Shown here one piece after another: positions 1 to 6,929 of a DNA stretch of 19,312 nucleotides. This DNA comes from a bacterium. GTDB lineage: Bacteria; Planctomycetota; J058; JAJDCP01. The DNA is taken from positions 1 through 19,312 of the forward strand of contig JAUIEM010000176.1 of assembly GCA_030428695.1 (NCBI GenBank), read 5' to 3'. Made by a program: the position numbers and the translations under genes. Every line of letters begins with the position of its first letter. Positions within the stretch are counted from its first letter, which is position 1. The notes under the pieces are model-generated. The model worked only from the letters and a program-made list of their open reading frames with translations, was not told where the DNA came from and made no database searches.

Positions 1-1
1 C

Positions 2-1537
2 GTGCGCGCCGGCCCCGACAGCCTGCCGCGCGAGGTCCTGCACGTCGAGGCGCGGCCGGTGCGGGCCGCCGACGGGGAGATCCGGCTGCTGCTCGACCTC
101 GCCCTGCTCGCCGAGGTCCCGGAGATCGGGAAGAAGCCGGTCTACCGCCGCCTGGCCTGGTGGCAGACCGGCGGCCTCGCGCCCTCCAACGCCCTGGCCC
201 GGGTGCGCCCGGCGCTGCTCGGCGGCCTGCGCGAGCTGTCCTTCCCGACCGGCCACAGCTCCCTGGTGACCTGGATCAAGGACCACTGGGAGAGCACGAC
301 CAAGGCCCTCGCTCCGCACTACGCCAGCGGCGGCCCCTGCCACCTCAAGGCCAAGCTGCTGCGCGAGGCGGTCGCGCCCGAGCTCGAGCGGCTGCTCGGG
401 GAGGAGCTCGGGGGACTGCAGACCAGCGGGCCCCTCGTCGTCGTCCGCATCTTCAACGGCCTGATCCAGATGCTGACCTTCACGGCGTTCTTCGCGGCGC
501 TCTTGCTGGTCTTCGCCCGCTACACCCTGTTCGTCCGCGCCGAGCGGCGCGAGGCGACCTCCGAGCAGCTCGCCGCGCTGTTCACCGAGCTGCGCGGGGA
601 GTCCGGCCCCTGGGACGGCGAGGCGGTGCTCGAGCGGGTCCTCGCCCTCGCGACCGACTTCCAGGAGCGCTGGGGGGTGACGCCGAGCGCCCAGCAGTTC
701 TGCATCGGCTGGCTGACCGGCCGGCGCCTGCAGGGGGACGGCCAGAGCCTGCCCTTCGCGGAGAGCTACGGCGAGCTCCTGCGCGAGCGCCGCGAGTCGC
801 AGGCCTACTCGATCCGCTACCTGGTCGGGGCGATCCCCGCCCTCGGCTTCATCGGCACCGTGCTCGGCATCGGCGCGGCGCTGATGGGCACCGGCTCGGT
901 GCTGTCCGACCAGCTCGCCAAGCAGCAGAGCGGCGTCTCCACCGTCGCCCTCGCCCTCGGCCTGGCCTTCGACACGACCTTCGTCTCGCTGGTGCTGTCC
1001 CTGTTCGTGCACTTCACGAGCAGCTGGCTGACGGCCCGGGAAGAGGAGGTGCTGCACGACGCCAAGGAGACGATGTTCAACCTGCTCCCGCAGACTTCCC
1101 CCGAAGATGTCGCGGCGCCTCCGCTCGCGACGCCCGCGCCCCCGCGTCCGGCCGCGCCGCGCGCAGCCCCTCGGCTGGTCGTCACCGACCAGAGCGGGAG
1201 GCTCAAGCCGCAGGGTGCCGCGCCCACCGCGCCCGCGCTTCCTGACCAGCCCGCCGTCGAGGTCGTCGCGCCGCCGGCCGCGCCGCCGACGCCCGAGCCC
1301 GCCGCGCGCCCTCACCTCTACCGCGAGGTGCGGCTGCCGGTGGCGGAGGAGGCGGAGGAAGCGGCCGCGCCGGAGCCGGACGACAGCGCCGCGCGGGCCG
1401 CCTGGCACCGCGAGCTCAACGAGCGCTACGCCGCTCTCGCCGGCCAGGGAGCGGTACGGGCGGTGGCGGCGCTCGCGCTCAAGAGTGTATTGTTGACCGG
1501 ACTGCTGGTGGGAGCGCTGTTCCTGCTCGGCACCTGA
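2..1537 (+). CDS. MotA/TolQ/ExbB proton channel family protein (5' end probably outside window)
   Basis: An inner-membrane protein of the MotA/TolQ/ExbB superfamily. Members form the proton-conducting stator that powers flagella or energises envelope machines with a partner such as MotB, TolR or ExbD. I see a roughly 150-residue soluble N-terminal part, a hydrophobic segment at about 153-174, and two long hydrophobic helices at about 272-297 and 312-338. The last two carry the small-residue pattern typical of the family ('GFIGTVLGIGAALMG', then 'VALALGLAFDTTFVSL'). A proline/alanine-rich linker at about 365-445 follows, and there is an extra hydrophobic helix at the very C-terminus (about 490-510). 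The frame is open from base 2 with GTG as first codon, and no upstream ribosome site is visible, so the true start is probably before the window. No ExbD/TolR/MotB-like partner lies downstream. The specific role (motility, Tol-like or transport) cannot be decided. Confidence 0.85.
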   Translation: MRAGPDSLPREVLHVEARPVRAADGEIRLLLDLALLAEVPEIGKKPVYRRLAWWQTGGLAPSNALARVRPALLGGLRELSFPTGHSSLVTWIKDHWESTTKALAPHYASGGPCHLKAKLLREAVAPELERLLGEELGGLQTSGPLVVVRIFNGLIQMLTFTAFFAALLLVFARYTLFVRAERREATSEQLAALFTELRGESGPWDGEAVLERVLALATDFQERWGVTPSAQQFCIGWLTGRRLQGDGQSLPFAESYGELLRERRESQAYSIRYLVGAIPALGFIGTVLGIGAALMGTGSVLSDQLAKQQSGVSTVALALGLAFDTTFVSLVLSLFVHFTSSWLTAREEEVLHDAKETMFNLLPQTSPEDVAAPPLATPAPPRPAAPRAAPRLVVTDQSGRLKPQGAAPTAPALPDQPAVEVVAPPAAPPTPEPAARPHLYREVRLPVAEEAEEAAAPEPDDSAARAAWHRELNERYAALAGQGAVRAVAALALKSVLLTGLLVGALFLLGT

Positions 1538-1550
1538 CGGAGGAGGAGAC

Positions 1551-2306
1551 GTGACGATCACCCTGTACCAGTACCCCGGGCGCGACGGCCTGCCGTCGGT
1601 GTCTCCGCCCTGCGTCAAGATCCACCTCGCGCTGACGAAGATGGGCCTGGAATACAAGGTCAAGAACCTCCAGAGCCCCGCGGCCGTCAAGAAGAAGAGC
1701 TCGACCGGGCGGGTGCCGGCCATCGAGCTGAACGGGAAGATCATCAACGACTCGGTCGCGATCCTCGACGCCCTCGAGGCGGCCTTCCCCGACCACCCCC
1801 TGTCCCCGACCGATCCGGCCCTCCGCGCCCGGGACCGGGTGTGGGAGCTGTTCGCCAACGACTCCCTGTACTGGCTCGGCGTGTACATGCGCTTCTGCCA
1901 TCCCGGGCACGCCCGGCGCTTCCTCGACCGGGCCCTCGGCCACAGCTTCTTCCTGCGCCGCATCATCGGGCCCCTGTTCGTCGTCCCCTCCATCCGCAAA
2001 CGGGCCCGCATGCAGGGCACCGGCATGCGCAGCCTGGAGGAGGTCAAGAAGGCGCACCGCCGCTCCCTCGAGCTGATCCGCGACGGCCTCGAGGGCGGGC
2101 CCTTCCTCGGCGGCCAGGACGCGCCGGGCCGGGGCGACATGATGACCAGCGCGATGAACATCCAGGGGCCCTACGGCGACATGATGCCGGAGGCCTGGGC
2201 GCTGATGACCGACTTCCCCGAGGTCCTGGCCCACACCACGCGCACCTTCGAAGCCTGCGGCGTGGCGTTGCCGGACTACTGGAAGCAGGCGGTCGCGGCG
2301 GTCTGA
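1551..2306 (+). CDS. Glutathione S-transferase superfamily protein (Fax/metaxin-like subgroup suspected)
   Basis: A 251-residue cytosolic protein with the two-domain GST layout. The N-terminal thioredoxin-like half (about 1-85) opens with 'ITLYQYPGRDGLPSVSPPC' and contains 'GRVPAIELNGKIINDSVAIL', the usual cis-proline glutathione-site pattern (VP, then an acidic/serine motif). The C-terminal helical half contains 'RMQGTGMRSLEEV', which resembles the motif seen in Fax/metaxin-type GSTs. That subgroup assignment is by memory and tentative. The start is GTG, with a strong AGGAGGAG at 1541-1548. The gene begins 13 bases after the stop of the proton-channel gene, so co-transcription is likely. A functional link between the two is not evident. 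The substrate is unknown; conjugation activity is inferred from fold alone, and many such proteins are not demonstrated transferases. Confidence 0.85.
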   Translation: MTITLYQYPGRDGLPSVSPPCVKIHLALTKMGLEYKVKNLQSPAAVKKKSSTGRVPAIELNGKIINDSVAILDALEAAFPDHPLSPTDPALRARDRVWELFANDSLYWLGVYMRFCHPGHARRFLDRALGHSFFLRRIIGPLFVVPSIRKRARMQGTGMRSLEEVKKAHRRSLELIRDGLEGGPFLGGQDAPGRGDMMTSAMNIQGPYGDMMPEAWALMTDFPEVLAHTTRTFEACGVALPDYWKQAVAAV

Positions 2307-2326
2307 GCGAGCGCGGCGCCGCTCGC
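2307..2326 (+). other. GC-rich hairpin immediately after the GST stop codon
   Basis: GCGAGCG (2307-2313) is the exact reverse complement of CGCTCGC (2320-2326), with a six-base loop. It begins at the first base after the TGA of the GST gene. There is no T-tract, so it is not a canonical intrinsic terminator. It could act as an mRNA 3' end stabiliser or a Rho-assisted terminator between the convergent genes. Confidence 0.3.
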
Positions 2327-2370
2327 CGTCGCCAGCGCCGTCGACGGGCGGTCTCCACCGCGCGACGAAA

Positions 2371-2400
2371 TCGGACTCGGCCTCGGATTCGGCATCGGAG
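2371..2400. repeat. Degenerate hexanucleotide repeat, five units of TCGGNN
   Basis: Five consecutive hexamers start with TCGG: TCGGAC, TCGGCC, TCGGAT, TCGGCA, TCGGAG. They lie in the 115-base spacer between two convergent genes. On the minus strand the repeat would read as an acidic Ser/Asp/Glu/Ala run, but it lies past the TGA of the 841-residue gene, so I treat it as non-coding. Confidence 0.5.
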
Positions 2401-2421
2401 TCCACCGTGGCCTCGCCCGCC

Positions 2422-4947
2422 TCACTCGTACCCCAGCGGCGCACGCTCCCCGCTGGCGAAGGCGCTCGCCTCACGCAGCAGCTCGCGGTAGGCGACCCCG
2501 ACCTCGGCCACCGACGCGAGGGCCGCCGCGTACCCGTCCTCGAGGGCGGCGAGCGCCGCCTGGCGCTCCGCGAGCTCGCGCCGCAGCTCGTCGAGCCTCT
2601 CCCGCGCGCCGGGGTTGGCCCGGGAGGGGTCGCGCTCCCACAGGGCGACCTGGTCGGCGCGGCGGGCGACGTCCTCGCGCAGGAACCGCAGCCCGCCGCG
2701 CTCCTCGACCTCGATGATCGCCCGCACCGCGGCGTTGCGCGCCGGACGCAGCTCCTCCGCGGCGGCCGCGAGGGCGTCGAAGCGGGCGAGGGTGGCGGCG
2801 AGCTCCGGACGCTGCCAGCTCCCCCCGCGCCGGTACAGCCGGTGCCAGGTCGCGCGGCTCGTCGTGCTCGTGCCGAAGTCGAGGGTGGTGACCGTGTTCG
2901 GCCCGGAGAAGTAGCTCATGCTGTGCGACACGGTCACCTTCCGCGTGCCGCGCTCCCACAGCTGCGCGGCCTGCGCCGGCGCGTGGGCGACCAGGCGCGC
3001 CCGCCCCTCGGCGTCGACCAGGCGGTACGCTCCCTCGGCCCGCCGCTCATCGTCCCGCAGGTCCTGGTAGAGCCCGCGGCGCAGCTCTTCCCGCCGGTCA
3101 TCGAACCACTCGGCGAGGTCATCGGCGTCCGGGACGAGCGCGTGCAGGGCGACCGGGTCGCGGCCCGCTCCCTCGGCGGCACCGGCGCGCGTGGCGAGGG
3201 GCTCGATGGCGAGGACGCGCGCGACGCCGACGTTGTCCCGCGCGTCGTTGGTCAGCGTGCCCGTGCCGAGCTCGACCTGCACGCGGCAGAAGCCGGAGGC
3301 CTCGGCGAGGTGCGCGCCGAGCCGCTCCGCGCTGGCGGGATCCTGGGGAAGCACCGGCACGAGCCGCCCGCGCAGGTGGCGCGTGGGCGTCTCGTGCTGG
3401 TCGGTGTGCGAGGCCCGCAGGGGCCGGGCGCCGTCCTCCTCGACCGTCAACCCCGGCGCGAGCAGGCCCTCGGGCCGCAGCAGCACCCAGAAGCGCTCCC
3501 CGAGGTGCTCGCGCCAGCGCCCGGAGAGGACGTGCCAGTCGGCGTCGGTCCAGCGCTCGACGCCGACCACCCGGCCGAGGCTGTAGGCGACCTCGAGGAC
3601 GCCGCCGACGGCGCGCCGCCGGGCCTCGACCTCGACGGTCAGGATCACCGCGGCCTGGTGGTCGAGGCGCGCGATGGTGCGGGCGGCGGCGCTGCCCTCT
3701 TCGACCGCCAGCACCACCTCCCCGCGTTGGGCGTCGCGGCCGAAGGGCGCCGCCAGGCTCGACAGCTCGACCACCCGCAGGCCGCGCACCGCGCGGTCGC
3801 GGGCGAACGGGTCGCCGAGCCAGACCCGCCCCGGGATGCGCACGGTCGCGCCGGCGAAGCGCTCCGGGGCGGCGGCCAGCGCGACCGGATCGGTCAGCCG
3901 CGCGCCGTCGAGGGCCGCCCCTCCCGTCGTGCCGGTCAGCAGCGCGGGGGCGCCGAAGTGCTCGGCGCCGCGCAGCGGCTCGACGCTCTCGATCCGCGCC
4001 AGGCCGGCGCTGACCTCGCCCCGGTAGGGGTCGTCGACCGTCAGCTCGTCGATGCGGAACGTGACCCGGCAGAACGGCGCGAGGGGGCCGCCCGGCAGCT
4101 CGGGCGCGCGCCCGCGCAGCGCCGGGGTCAGCCAGCCGCCGGGGCGCTCGAGGTTGCCGACGGCGAAGCCGGGCTCGCTCTCCGCGGCGACCAGGGTGTA
4201 GTCCCCGAGCGGCGCCCGCAGCGGCTCTTCGGCGAAGCGCAGGAAGGTCGTGAAGCGCTGCCCGGCGGGCAACAGCCTCGGAAGGTCGCGCTGAGCCTGT
4301 GAACGCTCCGCTCCCCTCGGCTGTTGCCCGGCGTAGCGCGCGAAGTCGCTGTGCAGCTGCCCCCAGTCCGGCTCTTCCACCACCTGCGCGGCCTCGACCC
4401 GCAGCAGGGTGTAGCGCTGCGGCACCCCGCCCGGCGCGCGGCTCCTGGGCTCCGCGTAGACCGCCAGCTCGACGTCCGCCCGGCGCGGCTTCTCGCGCAG
4501 CGTCCGCGCCGCCCGGCTGGAAGCCTCGACCGCGACGAGCACCACCCCGTCCCCGGGCCGGGTCGCGAAGCGCGCGCCGAGGCACTCGACCGACAGCGGC
4601 AGCAGGCCCTCCAGCTCGGGATGCTCCTCGCCGATGAAGACCCGCGCCCGCGGCAGCGAGAAGCGCTGCTCGGCGAACCAGGAGGCCTCCGCGAGCAGGG
4701 CGTGGGGATCGACCGGCAGCGCGCCCGGCGCGGCGGGCGTTGCCTCCCCGTCCGCTTCGTCATCGCGCAGGATCTCGGCGACCTGGGAGCGGCGGAAGCG
4801 CATCCGTCCCCCGCCGATCAGCAGCACCACCTCGCGCTCGTCGACGCGCTCGAGCTCGCCTTCGAAGCGCTGGCCGTTGTGCAGCACGACGGTGTCCGCC
4901 GCCAGCGCGGCGCACAGCCAGAAGAACACGACGTGTCGCCAGAGCAT
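2422..4947 (-). CDS. Secreted protein of unknown function built from a tandemly duplicated unit
   Basis: I do not recognise a named family. The 841-residue product starts with a signal peptide (hydrophobic 6-16, likely cleavage near 'CAALA-A'). A short beta-rich module at about 18-60 follows ('LHNGQRFEGELERVDEREV'). Two similar long units come next, at about 80-325 and 353-584. Matching landmarks are DPHAL/DPVAL (80, 353), VVLVAVE/VVLAVE (135, 411), AARTL/AARTI (146, 421), a basic patch then GGV (164-175, 440-450), DW (194, 470), FCRV (292, 553) and VEPL/IEPL (322, 581). A further DPVAL at 597 may begin a degenerate third unit. Residues about 715-830 look helical and charged, probably coiled coil. 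ATG is preceded by AGGAGG on the minus strand. The gene lies 57 bases after the Nudix gene in the same direction. No catalytic motif is visible; a periplasmic or surface role is inferred. Confidence 0.8.
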   Translation of the reverse strand: MLWRHVVFFWLCAALAADTVVLHNGQRFEGELERVDEREVVLLIGGGRMRFRRSQVAEILRDDEADGEATPAAPGALPVDPHALLAEASWFAEQRFSLPRARVFIGEEHPELEGLLPLSVECLGARFATRPGDGVVLVAVEASSRAARTLREKPRRADVELAVYAEPRSRAPGGVPQRYTLLRVEAAQVVEEPDWGQLHSDFARYAGQQPRGAERSQAQRDLPRLLPAGQRFTTFLRFAEEPLRAPLGDYTLVAAESEPGFAVGNLERPGGWLTPALRGRAPELPGGPLAPFCRVTFRIDELTVDDPYRGEVSAGLARIESVEPLRGAEHFGAPALLTGTTGGAALDGARLTDPVALAAAPERFAGATVRIPGRVWLGDPFARDRAVRGLRVVELSSLAAPFGRDAQRGEVVLAVEEGSAAARTIARLDHQAAVILTVEVEARRRAVGGVLEVAYSLGRVVGVERWTDADWHVLSGRWREHLGERFWVLLRPEGLLAPGLTVEEDGARPLRASHTDQHETPTRHLRGRLVPVLPQDPASAERLGAHLAEASGFCRVQVELGTGTLTNDARDNVGVARVLAIEPLATRAGAAEGAGRDPVALHALVPDADDLAEWFDDRREELRRGLYQDLRDDERRAEGAYRLVDAEGRARLVAHAPAQAAQLWERGTRKVTVSHSMSYFSGPNTVTTLDFGTSTTSRATWHRLYRRGGSWQRPELAATLARFDALAAAAEELRPARNAAVRAIIEVEERGGLRFLREDVARRADQVALWERDPSRANPGARERLDELRRELAERQAALAALEDGYAAALASVAEVGVAYRELLREASAFASGERAPLGYE

Positions 4948-5004
4948 CCGACCTTCCTCCTGTTCGGACCAGGACCCCTGCGAACGAGCGCGGAAAAAGC
5001 GGAA

Positions 5005-5550
5005 CTACGCCAGCGCGACGTGGCCCGCTTCCTCCTCCTCCGCGCAGCCCGGCCCGGTCGACTCACTCCACGGCCCGAGGCGCAGGGGCCGGACGGGCAG
5101 CGCGCCGGCGAGCAGGGGCGGCAGCAAAAGGCCGAGGCTGCGCGGCACGAACACGGTGTCGCGGGCCTCCGCGATCGCCCCCGCGCTCCACCAGCGGTGC
5201 CCGCGGATCACGCGCTGCTCCTCGTCGCTCTGGCGCTCGGCGCAGACCTCCGGGGCCGCGTCGACGCGGCCGAGGAAGAACCACTCGCGGGCGTCGATGC
5301 GCTCGCCGCCGAAGGGGAAGATCCTCCGCCGCAGCCATACGCAGGGCCCGAGCTCGAGCCCGATGCCGGTCTCCTCGAGCAGCTCTCGGCGGGCGCACTC
5401 CGCGGGCGTCTCGCCCGGCTCGATGCCGCCGCCGGGGGCGTGCCAGAACACCGGGTCGTCGGTCAGCTCCTGCACGCAGTGCAACAGCAGCAGGCGCCGC
5501 GCGCGGTCGACGACCAGGACACGGGCGGCGGGGCGGACGCGGGGCGGCAT
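5005..5550 (-). CDS. Nudix hydrolase
   Basis: A 181-residue cytosolic hydrolase of nucleoside diphosphate-linked compounds. The complete Nudix box (G-x5-E-x7-R-E-U-x-E-E-x-G-U) lies at about residues 41-63: 'GGIEPGETPAECARRELLEE' followed by TGI. The glutamates that bind the divalent metal are all present. Flanking sequence ('FWHAPGGGIEPGET', 'EWFFLGRVD') is typical of MutT-like and ADP-ribose-type members, but the substrate cannot be told from this. An ATG 24 codons upstream (5622) is possible. I chose 5550 because an AGGAG lies five bases before it on the minus strand and because homologues normally begin just before the first beta strand ('AARVLVVD'). The C-terminal 20 residues are acidic. 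It sits between the potassium channel gene (81-base gap) and the duplicated secreted protein gene, all on the minus strand. Confidence 0.9.
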   Translation of the reverse strand: MPPRVRPAARVLVVDRARRLLLLHCVQELTDDPVFWHAPGGGIEPGETPAECARRELLEETGIGLELGPCVWLRRRIFPFGGERIDAREWFFLGRVDAAPEVCAERQSDEEQRVIRGHRWWSAGAIAEARDTVFVPRSLGLLLPPLLAGALPVRPLRLGPWSESTGPGCAEEEEAGHVALA

Positions 5551-5631
5551 CGGGGCTCCTCGACGCGATCCCCCCGATGGTAGCCGACCCGCACGCGCGG
5601 TCTCAACCCGGTGTTCGATCACCCCGCGGGA

Positions 5632-6723
5632 TCAAGGCTTCTTGTTGTTGCCGTGCTTGAGCCGGTCGTAGCGGTCGTTCTTGCCGTTCTTGCGGTTCTT
5701 GCCGCCCTTGCCCTCGAGGGCCGAGCGGAACAGTTTGACCGCGGCCGGAACGCCGATCGCGATCAGCACATCCTCGCCCTGGATCTTGACGTCGGCATCC
5801 GGGGTGGTGACCATCTTCCCCGACTTGCGCCGGATCGCGACGATCAACAGCCCCCGCGAGCTGCCCGCCGGCAGGCGCCGGATCGGCTCGCCGAGCAGCG
5901 GGCTGGTCAGCGGCACGAGCACCTCGTCGAAGCGGATGCGGTCGTCGGCGGCCAGGGTCGCCATGTCGAGCACGTGCGAGGCGTGCGGGCGCACGAGCCC
6001 CTGCGCCATGCGCCAGCCCCCCATGTGGGCGGGGCTGACGACGGTGTTCGCGCCGGCGCGGCGGGCCTTGGCCTGGGCCGAGGGGTCGTCGACCCGGGTC
6101 AGGATGTGGATGTCCGGCGCGAGCTGGCGCGCCGACAGCGTGATGTACACGGCCTCCGGGGCCGACGGCAGCGCGATCGCGATGCCCCGGGCGCGCTCGA
6201 TGCCGGCCTCGCACAGCACGTCCTCGGAGGCCGCGTCGCCGATGATCAGGGGGACCTTGAGCCGCTCGCGGAGCTCCTCGGCGTGCTCGCGGTCGCTCTC
6301 GATCACGCAGTACTGCGCCCGCTCGTCCCGCAGCTCCTTGGCGATCGCTTCGCCGAGGCGCCCGTAGCCGACGATGATGAAGTGATTGTTGAGCTGTTCC
6401 AACCTGCGCCTCCGGTAGTGGGACAGGAAGCCCTTGGCCATCTCCCCCTCGACGACCAGCCGCGCGATCTCGGTCAGCACGTAGCCGCCGAGGGACAGCC
6501 CGCACACGAACAGGCCGATCATCAGGTAGCGGCCGGCGGGCGACAGCGGATGCACCTCGCCGTAGCCGATGGTCGACAGGGTGATGAAGATCATCCACAG
6601 CGCGTCGCCCCAGCTCCAGCCCTCGAGCAGGACCAGGCCCGCGGTGCCGATCGCGATCACGGCCGCGAAGGCGATCAGCGCGATGCGCAGGCGGTAGTTG
6701 CGGGTGACGGGTTGGACGACCAC
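5632..6723 (-). CDS. Potassium channel protein with RCK/TrkA-N domain
   Basis: A two-transmembrane potassium channel with a cytoplasmic nucleotide/ligand-gated region, of the MthK/Kch type. With the start used here (363 residues), TM1 is at about 12-34 and the pore helix and selectivity filter 'TLSTIGYGE' at about 48-56. TM2 is at about 64-90. A Rossmann-type RCK N domain begins at 'FIIVGYGRLGEAIA' (115-128), and an RCK-C (TrkA-C) domain occupies about 262-330. The tail after 337 is a Lys/Asn/Gly-rich run. The GTG at 6723 has GAGG five bases upstream on the minus strand. An ATG at 6831 would add 36 residues of low-complexity Arg/Pro sequence that overlap a strong inverted repeat, so I consider it unlikely. 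It probably mediates potassium efflux or uptake in ionic or osmotic homeostasis. It is the first gene of a possible three-gene minus-strand run with the Nudix and secreted-protein genes. Confidence 0.9.
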   Translation of the reverse strand: MVVQPVTRNYRLRIALIAFAAVIAIGTAGLVLLEGWSWGDALWMIFITLSTIGYGEVHPLSPAGRYLMIGLFVCGLSLGGYVLTEIARLVVEGEMAKGFLSHYRRRRLEQLNNHFIIVGYGRLGEAIAKELRDERAQYCVIESDREHAEELRERLKVPLIIGDAASEDVLCEAGIERARGIAIALPSAPEAVYITLSARQLAPDIHILTRVDDPSAQAKARRAGANTVVSPAHMGGWRMAQGLVRPHASHVLDMATLAADDRIRFDEVLVPLTSPLLGEPIRRLPAGSSRGLLIVAIRRKSGKMVTTPDADVKIQGEDVLIAIGVPAAVKLFRSALEGKGGKNRKNGKNDRYDRLKHGNNKKP

Positions 6724-6748
6724 GGGGACCTCGGGGGGGCGCCTCTGC

Positions 6749-6761
6749 GCCTCACTGAGGC
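6749..6761. promoter_or_regulatory. Small dyad upstream of the potassium channel gene
   Basis: GCCTCA (6749-6754) and TGAGGC (6756-6761) form a perfect dyad around one base. It lies about 25-40 bases upstream of the preferred GTG start of the channel gene, in the 206-base spacer it shares with the divergent FGE-domain gene. It could be an operator or part of the leader. No convincing sigma-70 boxes were found next to it. Confidence 0.25.
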
Positions 6762-6812
6762 AGCAGTCTAGCCGGAAAGCTCCCCGACGCCAGAGGCTGC
6801 GTGGGGGCGGAA

Positions 6813-6841
6813 TGCCCCGCGGCCGGGGCATCCTGCCCCGG
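6813..6841. promoter_or_regulatory. Mutually exclusive hairpins in the divergent spacer
   Basis: TGCCCCG occurs twice (6813-6819 and 6834-6840), and its complement CGGGGCA lies exactly between (6824-6830). The middle copy can pair with the left copy (7 bp, four-base loop) or with the right copy, which extends to CCGGGGCA/TGCCCCGG (8 bp, three-base loop). The two stems cannot form together. The element sits about 90 bases before the FGE-domain gene and could lie in its leader, or it may simply be an intergenic repeat. Confidence 0.4.
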
Positions 6842-6929
6842 CGCCCGCGCCGCGCACGGCCTCCGGGGCCGGTCCGGGTACGGCATGTGCCTTGCGCTGA
6901 GGGTGAGTAGCGACGACTCTGGAGGTTCC

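Noticed and set aside
1479..2474. Minus-strand open frame including an acidic Ser/Asp/Glu run near its start
   Set aside because: It lies opposite the GST-fold gene and overlaps the end of the 841-residue gene. Outside the TCGGNN repeat its composition is that of an antisense shadow.
2407..4302. A 631-codon plus-strand open frame opposite the duplicated secreted protein gene
   Set aside because: It is rich in Arg, Gly, Pro and Ala with no domain or hydrophobic pattern. The minus-strand frame has a signal peptide, a ribosome site and an internal protein-level repeat. Long antisense frames are expected at this GC content.
6724..6831. N-terminal extension of the potassium channel to the ATG at 6831
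   Set aside because: The extra 36 residues are Arg/Pro-rich, not channel-like, and are encoded by the inverted-repeat spacer. The GTG at 6723 has a suitable ribosome site and starts just before TM1.
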